From NCBI GenBank assembly GCA_034670065.1, contig JAXMOG010000009.1, positions 62,001-126,000 on the forward strand: a stretch of 64,000 bases of DNA, given 5' to 3'. The DNA is from Mesobacterium_A sp034670065 (lineage in GTDB: Bacteria > Pseudomonadota > Alphaproteobacteria > Rhodobacterales > Rhodobacteraceae). The notes below the pieces were generated by a model. The model was not told the origin of the DNA, did no database searches, and saw only the letters and a program-made list of their open reading frames with translations. Below are positions 55,958 through 63,244 of this stretch, piece after piece; the first letter of the stretch is position 1, and the number at the start of each line of letters is the position of its first letter. Both the position numbers and the translations under genes were made by a program.

Positions 55958-56418
55958 GCTGCTTGAACTGACTGTGCTTCGGTCAGAATCGTATAAAGCG
56001 TGACAGGATCAGGGTTGGCCCGCAGCTTCTTGCAGACATTCTGATCGCGCAATGTGCGTGACACCAATGCCAGGGCTTTCAAATGTTCCACGCCGGCATG
56101 TTCTGGCGCGAACAATGAGAAGACAAGATCGACAGGTTGCCGATCAACCGCTTCAAATTCGATTGGTTTTTCCAAAAGGATAAACGCACCGGACACTTCC
56201 GAAAGGTCCGTGACGCGGGCATGCGGCAAGGCAACGCCATTGCCAACGCCAGTTGGCCCAAGGCTTTCGCGTTCCATCAGGGCTTCAACAGCCATACCGG
56301 CATCGACACCGAAAGCGGAACTGGCCAGTTCCGCGATGTCATGCATCAAGCGTTTCTTGCTAGAGACGCCGGCAATTACTTTGACGGACGTTGGTTTTAG
56401 TAGTTCGGAAAAATGCAT
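55954..56418 (-). CDS. ptsN: Nitrogen-related PTS EIIA protein PtsN
   Basis: A 154-aa EIIA-Ntr protein. The phosphorylated histidine is in VALPHARV. Further blocks are FSLFAPEHAGVEHLKALA and LVSRTLRD. It is the end of the nitrogen-related phosphotransfer chain (EINtr-NPr-EIIANtr) and acts on potassium transport, nitrogen and envelope control rather than sugar import. It follows hpf after 62 bases, an order common in Proteobacteria; rpoN, often between lptB and hpf, is not here. Confidence 0.94.
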   Translation of the reverse strand: MHFSELLKPTSVKVIAGVSSKKRLMHDIAELASSAFGVDAGMAVEALMERESLGPTGVGNGVALPHARVTDLSEVSGAFILLEKPIEFEAVDRQPVDLVFSLFAPEHAGVEHLKALALVSRTLRDQNVCKKLRANPDPVTLYTILTEAQSVQAA

Positions 56419-56480
56419 GATTTCCCTATCATTCGGGCGGCCGCGCCATGTGGCCGCCCGCTGGTTTGGAGACTGCTAGA

Positions 56481-57044
56481 TCACGGATCGATCCAACCAA
56501 TGTTGCCGTCGTCACGGCGGTAGACGACGTTTACTCCGTCCTTCTTTTCATTTCGAAACACAAGAACAGGGGCTCCTGCAAGTTCCATCTGCATTACTGC
56601 TTCACCAACGCTTAAAGAAGGAATTTGGGTTTCCATCTCAGCGACAATAATCGGCAGTAGGGTCTCTGGTTCGTCCTGCGACTCGTTGTTTTCGCCGGCG
56701 AGGATATACGAGGACGCACCGGAAAGTTCAACGGGTTCCGTCCGGTCCTTGTGGTGATCCTTCAGGCGACGCTTATAGCGACGCAGCTGTTTCTCCATTT
56801 TTTCGCGGCAGGATTCAAAAGCCGCATAGATTTCTGTAGCATGGCCTTTGGCTGAAACCGTTAAACCAGTAGACAGGTGAACGGTCGCCTCACAAGCATA
56901 TTCATGCGCGCTTTTCGAGAAAATGACATTCGCATCGGTTGGGCGCGCTGCGTATTTTTGAACGGCGTCCCCTAGCTCGGTTTTGACATGGGTTTGTAGG
57001 GCGGCTCCGATGTCAATTTGTTTTCCCGTGATTTGGTAGCGCAT
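56481..57044 (-). CDS. hpf: Ribosome hibernation promoting factor, long form
   Basis: A 187-aa protein. The N-terminal domain (MRYQITGKQIDIGAALQTHV to about residue 100) binds the decoding centre, and the C-terminal domain (about 130-187: VFRNEKKDGVNVVYRRDDGNIGWI) allows 100S ribosome dimers. Both domains present means the long form typical of bacteria without separate YfiA/RMF. It lies between lptB and ptsN; a hairpin in its leader (57077-57097) may act in expression. Confidence 0.95.
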   Translation of the reverse strand: MRYQITGKQIDIGAALQTHVKTELGDAVQKYAARPTDANVIFSKSAHEYACEATVHLSTGLTVSAKGHATEIYAAFESCREKMEKQLRRYKRRLKDHHKDRTEPVELSGASSYILAGENNESQDEPETLLPIIVAEMETQIPSLSVGEAVMQMELAGAPVLVFRNEKKDGVNVVYRRDDGNIGWIDP

Positions 57045-57076
57045 GGCTTATCCTTCTAGTTATGGTCAGCACAACA

Positions 57077-57097
57077 GGCAGCGGACTTACCGCTGCC
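57077..57097 (-). promoter_or_regulatory. Hairpin in the hpf leader
   Basis: A perfect 8-bp stem, GGCAGCGG (57077-57084) with CCGCTGCC (57090-57097), around a 5-base loop, 33 bases before the hpf start. No U run follows in the hpf direction, so it is not a normal terminator. It could stabilise the hpf mRNA or influence translation, or be a processed end of the lpt transcript. The rest of the 250-bp lptB-hpf spacer shows nothing that I can name. Confidence 0.4.
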
Positions 57098-57294
57098 GAA
57101 CGAAACTGTGCTGAAGGGGTGAGACATCTTTGTTGCAGGTCCAACTTGACCGTCCGGAAAACCGGTTCTGTCGGAGGCTGAACATGACTGCCACAAGAAT
57201 GTCATGACCTCATTTGAGAGGATGAGCGGGGTTGCTGTCAATGGACTCTCGCCCAAAACCGGTTCAATTTCCGTGAACAGTGCGTTGCAACACA

Positions 57295-58053
57295 TCAAGA
57301 GATGCGGAAGTTGTCCCCAAGGTACACTCTGCGCACGTTTTCATTTTGCACCACTTCATCAGGCGTGCCTGACATCAAGACTGTACCGTCGTGCAGAATG
57401 TAGGCGCGATCAACGATCTCGAGCGTTTCGCGTACGTTGTGGTCGGTGATCAAAACACCGATTCCGCGTTTTTTCAGATCTGCCACAAGGTGACGAATAT
57501 CGCCGACGCTGATTGGGTCCACGCCTGCAAACGGTTCATCCAGCAAAAGGTATTTCGGATTTGCTGCAAGGCAACGGGCAATTTCAACGCGGCGCCGCTC
57601 ACCACCGGACAAAGCCAGCGCTGGCGCACGGCGCAGATGTTCAATGGAAAATTCCGACAGTAACTCTTCTAAACGTTCGCGGCGCTTGTGCCGATCACGC
57701 ACAGCTATTTCCAGAACGGCTAGAATATTGTCTTCTACGGAAAGCCCGCGAAAAATTGACATTTCCTGAGGCAAATATCCGATACCCAGCCGGGCGCGCC
57801 GGTACATTGGCAATGTTGTCGCGTTGTTGCCATCAATAATGACTTCGCCGCCTTCCGGGTTCACCAGACCTGCGATCGCATAGAATGTGGTTGTCTTCCC
57901 GCTACCGTTTGGACCAAGCAGCCCAACAACCTCACCACGGAATAAATCCATGCTGACATCGCGGATCACGACACGCTTTTTATAGCTTTTGCGCAAATGC
58001 TTGATGCGAAGGCCGCTGGTTCCTTCGGTCACGCGAAGATCTGGGGCAGTCAT
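57295..58053 (-). CDS. lptB: LPS export ABC transporter ATPase LptB
   Basis: A 252-aa ABC ATPase: GLLGPNGSGKTT (Walker A), YLPQEMSIFRGLS (Q loop), ALSGGERRRVEIARCL (signature), YLLLDEPFAGVDPISV (Walker B) and VLITDHNVRETLEI (H loop). These fit LptB, which powers LptFG to drive lipopolysaccharide to the outer membrane. Its start overlaps the lptA stop by one base (TAATG), so lptC-lptA-lptB form one unit. Confidence 0.96.
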   Translation of the reverse strand: MTAPDLRVTEGTSGLRIKHLRKSYKKRVVIRDVSMDLFRGEVVGLLGPNGSGKTTTFYAIAGLVNPEGGEVIIDGNNATTLPMYRRARLGIGYLPQEMSIFRGLSVEDNILAVLEIAVRDRHKRRERLEELLSEFSIEHLRRAPALALSGGERRRVEIARCLAANPKYLLLDEPFAGVDPISVGDIRHLVADLKKRGIGVLITDHNVRETLEIVDRAYILHDGTVLMSGTPDEVVQNENVRRVYLGDNFRIS

Positions 58054-58541
58054 TACTTTTCCCCGGTCTGCAAAACTGTGCGCACGCGGCCAGACATGTT
58101 GGCGGTGCCATCCTGTAGGTTCACAACCATGCGTTCCGATGTCAGTGCATTCTGGCCCTGAGTTAACAAGACGCTGCCAGTCATAACAATTTCGCCAGTC
58201 TGTACATTATAGTCTGCGCGTTTTGCCTCGGCCGCCTCATCACCGTTAACCAGTGTAACGCCGCCTGTTGCTTCCAGTCGCTCTATGCGGCTGTTGTTGC
58301 TGCTGTACACCACCAGAACGCGGGGTGCTGACAACCGCATTTCGCCTTGGCCTATTATAACGTCACCGGAATACAGGGCACTGCCATCGCTTTGGTCGAC
58401 AGATAAGCTGTCTGCGGACACTTCTATGGGAAGCGAGATGTCTTGCCGCATGCCGCCAAACGTTACATCCGTTCCTTGCGCGAAAGCCGGAAAACAAAGG
58501 GTTAAGCCCAACAGGATAGGTAAGATGCGGTGCGTGATCAT
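58053..58541 (-). CDS. lptA: LPS transport periplasmic protein LptA
   Basis: A 162-aa protein with a signal peptide (residues 1 to about 21, FPAFA). The OstA/LptA-like beta-jellyroll begins IEVSADSLSVDQSDGSALYSGDV in two parts and continues with VLVVYSSNNSRIERLEATGGV. It forms the periplasmic bridge that carries lipopolysaccharide from LptC to LptD. It sits 11 bases after lptC. Size is normal. Confidence 0.93.
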   Translation of the reverse strand: MITHRILPILLGLTLCFPAFAQGTDVTFGGMRQDISLPIEVSADSLSVDQSDGSALYSGDVIIGQGEMRLSAPRVLVVYSSNNSRIERLEATGGVTLVNGDEAAEAKRADYNVQTGEIVMTGSVLLTQGQNALTSERMVVNLQDGTANMSGRVRTVLQTGEK

Positions 58542-58552
58542 TAATGCGCTTT

Positions 58553-59152
58553 CTATCTTTGCGGATCATATAGCATCTTTACGCCTTCGGTGAATAGCAT
58601 TCGGATGTTGTTGCCGTCGTCATCGGCCCGGACCAGTAGCTTGCCGGCCTCAAACGCACCGGTTGGCCCGTCACCAATGATTGGTCCTGTGGATTCGATC
58701 TGTACCTTGGACAATGCGCTGGTCAATTCATCGGTGCGCAGCGTGTACCCGGTGGAGCTTTCAACCAGAACATCGCCTGTCAGTACAGCAACATCATTCG
58801 GACCATCCAGCAAGGCGCTGTCGGCCTGCATTTCAATTTTGCCGCCGTCGGAGAGATCCAGGGTGGCCCTTAGACCAAGGGCGCGGGCCACGCCGTCACG
58901 TTCTGGGTCTGGCCGCGCGGTTTGTGCTGTCATTGTAATGCTGTCGCCCGCTGTGGTCGCCGCCGAGAAGTGCGGCTCTGTCAGTTGTTGGCGAATGTTG
59001 GGGTCATTCAAACCGGGAACTGCAAAAGGTAAATCTGAAACCGGGTCCGTCGGGCGTGACAGTAGAAATATTGTCGAAAGCAATGCAAGCGCGGCCAAGG
59101 GTAAGAGAACCTTAAGCCACGAAACGATACGGGAGTGGACGTGATCCCGCAT
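58553..59152 (-). CDS. lptC: LPS export system protein LptC
   Basis: A 199-aa bitopic protein: a cytoplasmic start, one membrane helix (VLLPLAALALLSTIFLL, about 14-30), and a periplasmic jellyroll (MTAQTARPDPERDG, MQADSALLDGPNDVAVLTGDVLVESS). Position directly before lptA and lptB supports the call, as primary conservation is low. It takes lipopolysaccharide from LptBFG and hands it to LptA. It begins 6 bases after the stop of the ribonuclease D gene. Confidence 0.9.
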   Translation of the reverse strand: MRDHVHSRIVSWLKVLLPLAALALLSTIFLLSRPTDPVSDLPFAVPGLNDPNIRQQLTEPHFSAATTAGDSITMTAQTARPDPERDGVARALGLRATLDLSDGGKIEMQADSALLDGPNDVAVLTGDVLVESSTGYTLRTDELTSALSKVQIESTGPIIGDGPTGAFEAGKLLVRADDDGNNIRMLFTEGVKMLYDPQR

Positions 59153-59158
59153 TGTTTA

Positions 59159-59770
59159 TCAGTGCGCGAAGATGTCGATGTCGGGCCAGCCTTCAAGATC
59201 CAGCAAGGCGCGCTGGGGCAAGAATGCGAAACACGCGTTCGCCGTTTCCATCCGGCCTTCCCGCTTCAGCCGTACGTTCAGCTCGTCACGCAGTTGGTGC
59301 AGGTACAACACGTCAGACGCCGCGTATTCCAATTGAGCTGCTGTCAAATTGGGCGCGCCCCAATCGCTGCTTTGCTGTTGTTTGGAAATGTCGATGCCGA
59401 CAAGTTCTTGCAGCAGGTTTTTTAGCCCGTGGCGATCTGTGTACGTACGGACAAGTTTGGACGCGATCTTTGTACAGTAGACCGGTGCGGTCAGAGTCCC
59501 GAATGCATTGTACATGGCCGCAATGTCGAAACGGCCAAAATGGAACAGCTTCAGCGTTTCGGGGTCGGCAAGCATCTTGCACAGGTTCGGTGCGGATGTC
59601 TGACCTTTTTCAATCTGAACCAGATGCGCGTTTCCGTCGCCATCCGACAGCTGCACAACACATAGACGGTCGCGGTGCGGGTTTAGACCCATCGTCTCAC
59701 AATCGATCGCGACCACAGGCCCCAAGACCAGATCATCTGGAAGGTCGCCTTTATAAAGATGATTTGCCAT
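59159..59770 (-). CDS. Ribonuclease D-like 3'-5' exonuclease
   Basis: A 203-aa DnaQ-fold exonuclease. Acidic metal residues are in VAIDCETMGL (D-x-E), LFHFGRFDIAAM (second Asp) and YAASDVLYLHQL (last Tyr/Asp). It lacks the HRDC domains of full ribonuclease D, as is usual for this short form in alphaproteobacteria. It should trim tRNA or other RNA ends. ATG 59770 was chosen over 59806: AGAGG lies a few bases upstream and the family starts here. It leads the lptCAB transcript. Confidence 0.88.
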   Translation of the reverse strand: MANHLYKGDLPDDLVLGPVVAIDCETMGLNPHRDRLCVVQLSDGDGNAHLVQIEKGQTSAPNLCKMLADPETLKLFHFGRFDIAAMYNAFGTLTAPVYCTKIASKLVRTYTDRHGLKNLLQELVGIDISKQQQSSDWGAPNLTAAQLEYAASDVLYLHQLRDELNVRLKREGRMETANACFAFLPQRALLDLEGWPDIDIFAH

Positions 59771-59844
59771 GCCTCGCCTCTGCCACATTTCGGACAAAAC
59801 GGACATAGACTCAAAGGTCAGAGGGTTTCAACCGCCTGTCGGCT

Positions 59845-60075
59845 GCCCAATTTCGCCATATTTGCCCAAATTTAGAATCACTTTTGGGGTGTTTGGTGCC
59901 CAAATGGGGCAAACTTGGCCCCAAATGAGGCAGCGTCGCCTCACGGACGGCATGATTTTTGTAACAATCGAAATATTCCGTTATCGCTCTGGAAGGGTTG
60001 TTTTTCCTCAATAAATACCCCCTTTTTGGCCCGTAAAACGCGATCATAGGGGTGGGTCATACGCCAAATTTGGGC
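59845..60075. repeat. Repeated GCCCAAAT-type motif
   Basis: Copies are GCCCAAT (59845), GCCCAAATTT (59864-59873), GCCCAAATGG (59898-59907), GCCCCAAATG (59918-59927) and the inverted exact copy AAATTTGGGC (60066-60075). Five related elements within 230 bases of non-coding DNA are more than expected. They could be sites of a DNA-binding regulator between rnd and the priming transferase gene. No known consensus could be assigned. Confidence 0.5.
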
Positions 60076-60083
60076 CAAAAAGG
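60021..60083. repeat. 12-bp perfect inverted repeat with 39-base spacing
   Basis: CCTTTTTGGCCC (60021-60032) and GGGCCAAAAAGG (60072-60083) are exact reverse complements. A hairpin of 12 bp with a long loop is possible in RNA or single-stranded DNA, or two half-sites could be bridged by a protein. The right arm also overlaps the palindrome CCAAATTTGG (60064-60073). Confidence 0.55.
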
Positions 60084-60421
60084 TCCGTTTCGGCGTGAAC
60101 AGCGCAACTTTTTTGTTTCTCGGAAAAGCCCACTCTTCGAGCAAAATGTTGGGCTTCGGGTTACGCGGCACGCAGGATAAAGATAATTTGGCCTCCATTG
60201 TTCACGAATTTAGATCACGCTGTTTCCATATTGAGAACGAATGTTTCGCTGCGACGTTTAATCCCTGTTATATCTCGACTTACGAATTTGGTCATTTGCA
60301 CATCCTAGGGGAGAGTTTCCCAATTCAATCAATCGGTTGCACGAATTGAGGTTTGCTGGCGAAAACTGGGGCAAGACTAAGGCGCGGACGTTCGAATTGT
60401 GGCCGTGGAAGTGTCGCGATG

Positions 60422-60450
60422 TTGACTAAAATGTGGCGGTGCAGCATAAC
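60422..60450 (+). promoter_or_regulatory. Sigma-70-type promoter of the priming transferase gene
   Basis: TTGACT (60422-60427), exactly 17 bases, then CATAAC (60445-60450). The -35 differs from the consensus at one position and the -10 at two. Transcription would begin near 60457, giving a leader of about 200 bases before the ATG at 60665. It is the best such match noticed in the window. Confidence 0.6.
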
Positions 60451-60535
60451 AAGAACATCGAAACGCACATAAGAGCGTAGCTGATAACCGCAAGATGGCA
60501 CTGGGGGCTGGTGCTAACCAAGCGGGAGTAAGGAA

Positions 60536-60593
60536 GGACCTAACGGTCCGCACGGGTTCCGAAGGAACGAAAAGGAAAAACGCCTTTTGGGCG
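60536..60593 (+). promoter_or_regulatory. Structured 5' leader: three successive hairpins
   Basis: Three small perfect hairpins follow one another: GGACC-TAAC-GGTCC (60536-60549), GTTCC-GAA-GGAAC (60556-60568) and CGCC-TTTTG-GGCG (60581-60593). They lie between the promoter and a strong AGGAGAGG ribosome site (60651-60658). The structures may protect the mRNA or be a regulatory leader. No known riboswitch class was recognised. Confidence 0.45.
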
Positions 60594-60664
60594 AACAGCT
60601 TTTTCTTGCCTGACGATCTGATCCGAACTTTCGCATAACCAACCGCCTCAAGGAGAGGTCCGTG

Positions 60665-61354
60665 ATGAAAATGGACATTCACCAGCCTGCAACGACCGCC
60701 CGGTTCGACGCTTTGATTGAAGATGCAATCTTCTCGGCGCCGGCCAACCACGCTTATCGCGGCGGTATCAAGCGCATCGTAGATGTTCTGATCGTTCTGG
60801 CGGCGGCTCTTCCGGTTCTGGCGGTTCTGTTGATCTTGGCTCCGATGATTGCTCTGGACGGCAAGTCGCCTTTCTACATGCAGAAGCGCGTTGGCAAGAA
60901 CGGCCGCATCTTCGGCATGCTGAAGCTTCGCAGCATGGTTTCGAATGCTGACGAGCAGCTGCAGCGTCACCTGGCGAAGAACCCTGAAGCACGCGCTGAG
61001 TGGGACCGTAACCAGAAGCTGCGTCACGACCCTCGCATCACTCGTGTTGGCCGCGTTATCCGCAAAACTTCCATCGATGAGCTGCCTCAGCTGTGGAACG
61101 TTCTGACCGGTGACATGTCGATCGTTGGTCCTCGCCCAATGATGGTTAACCAGCAAGACCTGTACCCTGGCACCGCATACTACGCTCTGCGTCCTGGCAT
61201 CACCGGCTTTTGGCAGACCTCCGTTCGCAACGAAAGCAGCTTTGCTGACCGCGCTGGCTACGACGCTGACTATCTTCGCCAGCTGTCGCTGACCACTGAC
61301 CTGAAAGTTATCATGCGCACTTTCAAAGTTGTTCTGAACGGCACCGGCTGCTGA
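60665..61354 (+). CDS. Priming sugar transferase (ExoY-like), very strong codon bias
   Basis: A 229-aa phosphoglycosyltransferase. KRIVDVLIVLAAALPVLAV is the membrane helix; KLRSM, DPRITRVGRVIRKTSIDELPQ, LWNVLTGDMSIVGPRPMM and RPGITGFWQ are the core motifs of the ExoY/PssA group. It starts exopolysaccharide synthesis by placing a hexose-1-phosphate (usually galactose or glucose) on undecaprenyl phosphate. Codons are nearly all of the preferred kind (CTG, CGT/CGC, GTT, AAC, GAC, ATC), unlike nearby genes, so very high expression is likely. A 10-base AGGAGAGG-type ribosome site precedes it; GTG 60662 is an alternative start. It has its own promoter and terminator, so it is a single-gene unit. 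Confidence 0.94.
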   Translation: MKMDIHQPATTARFDALIEDAIFSAPANHAYRGGIKRIVDVLIVLAAALPVLAVLLILAPMIALDGKSPFYMQKRVGKNGRIFGMLKLRSMVSNADEQLQRHLAKNPEARAEWDRNQKLRHDPRITRVGRVIRKTSIDELPQLWNVLTGDMSIVGPRPMMVNQQDLYPGTAYYALRPGITGFWQTSVRNESSFADRAGYDADYLRQLSLTTDLKVIMRTFKVVLNGTGC

Positions 61355-61378
61355 TCACCACAACAAGAGATTTTTGAG

Positions 61379-61407
61379 AACCCCGTGCTGAAAAGCGCGG
61401 GGTTTTT
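61379..61407 (+). terminator. Rho-independent terminator of the priming transferase gene
   Basis: AACCCCGTGC (61379-61388) pairs with GCGCGGGGTT (61395-61404) around TGAAAA, with one T-G wobble, and is followed by more T to 61407. It lies 25 bases past the stop codon at 61354. It also separates this transcript from the convergent dehydratase gene, whose stop begins at 61409. Confidence 0.88.
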
Positions 61408-62213
61408 CATTTTGGGACAAAAGAAGCTTTCAGGCACAGTCTGCCATCTGGTCCTTGTACCCATGCTTCTTGCCCGTCGATACATAGCATCGCGTGCTCG
61501 AAGTGTAGCAGTGGCGCAGTGGTGCGAAAGGCAAAGGTAGAAAGCGGCCCAACGGTCTCTTCTATCCAGATCATCAGCATTTGCGCCAGCAATGGGCCAT
61601 GCACAACAAGCCCATCATAGCCTTCGACATGGCGGGCGTAGTCGATGTCATAGTGAATACGATGTCCGTTGAATGTCAGAGCCGAATAGCGAAACAGCAA
61701 CGTCGTATCAAAAGAGATGGATTTCTGTGCTTTGAAGAATGGCGGTGCCAAGGGCGGCTGCGGCTTGGATGCGGTTGCCGTGTGGTCCTCGCGGTACACA
61801 AGATCCTGCTTTTCACGAACGCACAATTGCTGATTTTGCCAGATTTCATGTTCCAAGGTCACAAAGGCCAGTGGCCCACTGCGCCCCTTTTTGTGTGCGA
61901 CGGTGCTGACGGTACTTCGCTTTTCGGCCGGGTGACCTGTTAACAGGGGCTGAACAAACTCCAGATCGCCGCCGGCCCACATGCGACGTGGCAGACCAAG
62001 GTCAGGTATTAGGCCAATTCCGCGTTGCGGATGACCATCGCGGCCCAAGCTTTCGGGCGGGTGCACGTTCCAGAAATAGATATGATGTGTGAACGGGGGG
62101 AGAGGATCGTCTTTTGATAATCTGCATTCCATGCCCAGACTGGCAAAAAGCGCGTTGATTCTGGCGGGGTCCAGAATGTCAGCTTGACCACAAGCTTGAT
62201 TGGCATCACCCAT
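61407..62213 (-). CDS. FAS1-like/MaoC-type acyl dehydratase (mesaconyl-C4-CoA hydratase-like)
   Basis: A 268-aa protein of two hot-dog halves. The N-terminal half has PPFTHHIYFWNVHPP and LPRRMWAGGDLEF, typical of the HTD2/COG3777 group. The C-terminal half has FRYSALTFNGHRIHYDIDYA, where the Asn/His and the Tyr-Asp of the YSALTFN-HRIHYD signature are the hydratase site; here the run is broken as FRYSALTFNG and HRIHYDIDYA. Members hydrate mesaconyl-C4-CoA or related acyl-CoA in the cytoplasm. ATG 62213 has GAGGGG 7 bases upstream and is preferred to 62258. It is divergent from the VOC gene by 26 bases. Confidence 0.82.
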   Translation of the reverse strand: MGDANQACGQADILDPARINALFASLGMECRLSKDDPLPPFTHHIYFWNVHPPESLGRDGHPQRGIGLIPDLGLPRRMWAGGDLEFVQPLLTGHPAEKRSTVSTVAHKKGRSGPLAFVTLEHEIWQNQQLCVREKQDLVYREDHTATASKPQPPLAPPFFKAQKSISFDTTLLFRYSALTFNGHRIHYDIDYARHVEGYDGLVVHGPLLAQMLMIWIEETVGPLSTFAFRTTAPLLHFEHAMLCIDGQEAWVQGPDGRLCLKASFVPK

Positions 62214-62239
62214 GTTTTTGCCCCTCAACAGTTCATGGG

Positions 62240-62656
62240 ATGATCTGCGAAATGCCACTTAGCGTCCAGTCACTTGATCATCTGGTTTTGACGGTGCGTG
62301 ACATCGATTTGTCGGTTCAGTTTTACACGTCAGTGTTGGGTATGCGATCAGAGCAGTTTGCCGCCACAGATGGGACAACACGCTGGGCCCTGAAATTTGG
62401 AAATCAAAAAATCAACCTGCATCGCGCAGGTGCTGAATTTGATCCAAAGGCAGATAGGCCCACATCAGGCAGCGCTGATTTGTGCTTTCTCAGCTCTGCC
62501 AGGGTTGAACACTGGCAGCAGCATCTGGCGGCTGCCAAAGTACCAATTGTTGATGGGCCGATACGACGCACAGGTGCAACAGCGCCAATCCTGTCAATCT
62601 ATATAAGAGACCCAGACCAGAACCTGATAGAGATTGGTATGCCGATCACGGATTGA
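62240..62656 (+). CDS. VOC (glyoxalase/bleomycin-resistance) family protein
   Basis: A 138-aa single-domain metal-binding protein of two beta-alpha-beta3 units: LDHLVLTVRDIDLSVQFYTSVLGM at the start (first metal His, split here as LDHLVLTVRD and IDLSVQFYTSVLGM), KINLHRAG in the middle, and IRDPDQNLIEIG at the end with the metal Glu. Such proteins serve as glyoxalases, dioxygenases or resistance proteins; the substrate is unknown. ATG 62240 or 62252 can be the start. Its stop overlaps the convergent transpeptidase gene by 11 bases. Confidence 0.85.
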   Translation: MICEMPLSVQSLDHLVLTVRDIDLSVQFYTSVLGMRSEQFAATDGTTRWALKFGNQKINLHRAGAEFDPKADRPTSGSADLCFLSSARVEHWQQHLAAAKVPIVDGPIRRTGATAPILSIYIRDPDQNLIEIGMPITD

Positions 62657-63140
62657 TCGTGATTGGCGTGCCGTCTTTGACCATCCTGTAGATATCGCGG
62701 ATTTCGCCGTCTTTCACAGCGATGCATCCCCACGTCCAATCTGGGCTGTCGACGCTGTATTTGCGTGGTTCACCGTGGATAAAGATATCTCCGCCCGGAT
62801 GTTTGCCCAGCCTCCTGGCCTCTGCAATATCATGGACGTTCGGATATGAAATTCCCAAGGACAAATAGAATTCACTGTTGGGATTTCGACGGTTGATCAT
62901 GTATCGGCCCTCGGGCGTTTTACCGTCACCTTGCACTTTCTTGTCGCCATCTGGGGCGAAGCCCAAATCGATGCGATAAGTGCGCAGGATTTCCTTACCG
63001 CTCAGCAGATACATGCGCCGATCTGCCTTTTGAACAACGATATGAGTGACCTCCGGACCGTCATAAGACAGGTACTTTGGCGAACACCCGGCTGCCCCTA
63101 CCAGGAACGCCAGAAGAATCATGTTTCGTACAAGCTGCAT
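62646..63140 (-). CDS. L,D-transpeptidase (YkuD) lipoprotein
   Basis: A 164-aa protein. The signal sequence ends in a lipobox (VGAAGC), so it should be anchored to a membrane. The YkuD domain follows: VVQKADRRMYLLSG, KTPEGRYMI, FIHGEP and WTWGCIAVKDGEI, with His and the catalytic Cys in the HG...WGC arrangement. It acts in the periplasm, cross-linking peptidoglycan by 3-3 bonds or attaching proteins to it. The length is that of the minimal single-domain form. Confidence 0.9.
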   Translation of the reverse strand: MQLVRNMILLAFLVGAAGCSPKYLSYDGPEVTHIVVQKADRRMYLLSGKEILRTYRIDLGFAPDGDKKVQGDGKTPEGRYMINRRNPNSEFYLSLGISYPNVHDIAEARRLGKHPGGDIFIHGEPRKYSVDSPDWTWGCIAVKDGEIRDIYRMVKDGTPITINP

Positions 63141-63244
63141 TGTTTTTTGCTTTGTTTGTCAGACTGCCTCACCCGAATAATAAACGAAAAGTCGCGCTTC
63201 GGCCAGATGAAGTGTTTGATTCACAATGTGGGGCACAGATGTTT

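Larger units (their letters stand above)
59771..60664. other. 894-bp non-coding region with repeats, promoter and leader
   Basis: No gene could be supported. Short open frames here have no family-like features. The left part (to about 60083) is rich in a GCCCAAAT motif and has a 12-bp inverted repeat, each listed separately. TGGGGC (59905-59910) and GCCCCA (59918-59923) form a small hairpin. 60084-60421 is unremarkable, somewhat AT-rich sequence in which I see nothing definite. From 60422 a good promoter and a structured leader lead to the priming transferase. Such length is rare in this otherwise gene-dense window. Confidence 0.7.

Noticed and set aside
57234..57241. TTGACA on the minus strand upstream of hpf as a -35 element
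   Set aside because: No acceptable -10 hexamer at 16-18 bases; read as chance.
57056..57298. An 80-codon minus-strand open frame between lptB and hpf
   Set aside because: No ribosome site, no family-like pattern, and it contains the perfect hairpin of the hpf leader; more likely non-coding.
60095..60349. An 84-codon plus-strand open frame in the long intergenic region
   Set aside because: No ribosome site or protein-like pattern; lies in sequence of non-coding character.
60377..61156. A 259-codon minus-strand open frame opposite the priming transferase
   Set aside because: It mirrors a gene with extreme codon bias, which leaves long antisense frames open; its composition (Arg, Gln, Pro, Ser) is not protein-like.
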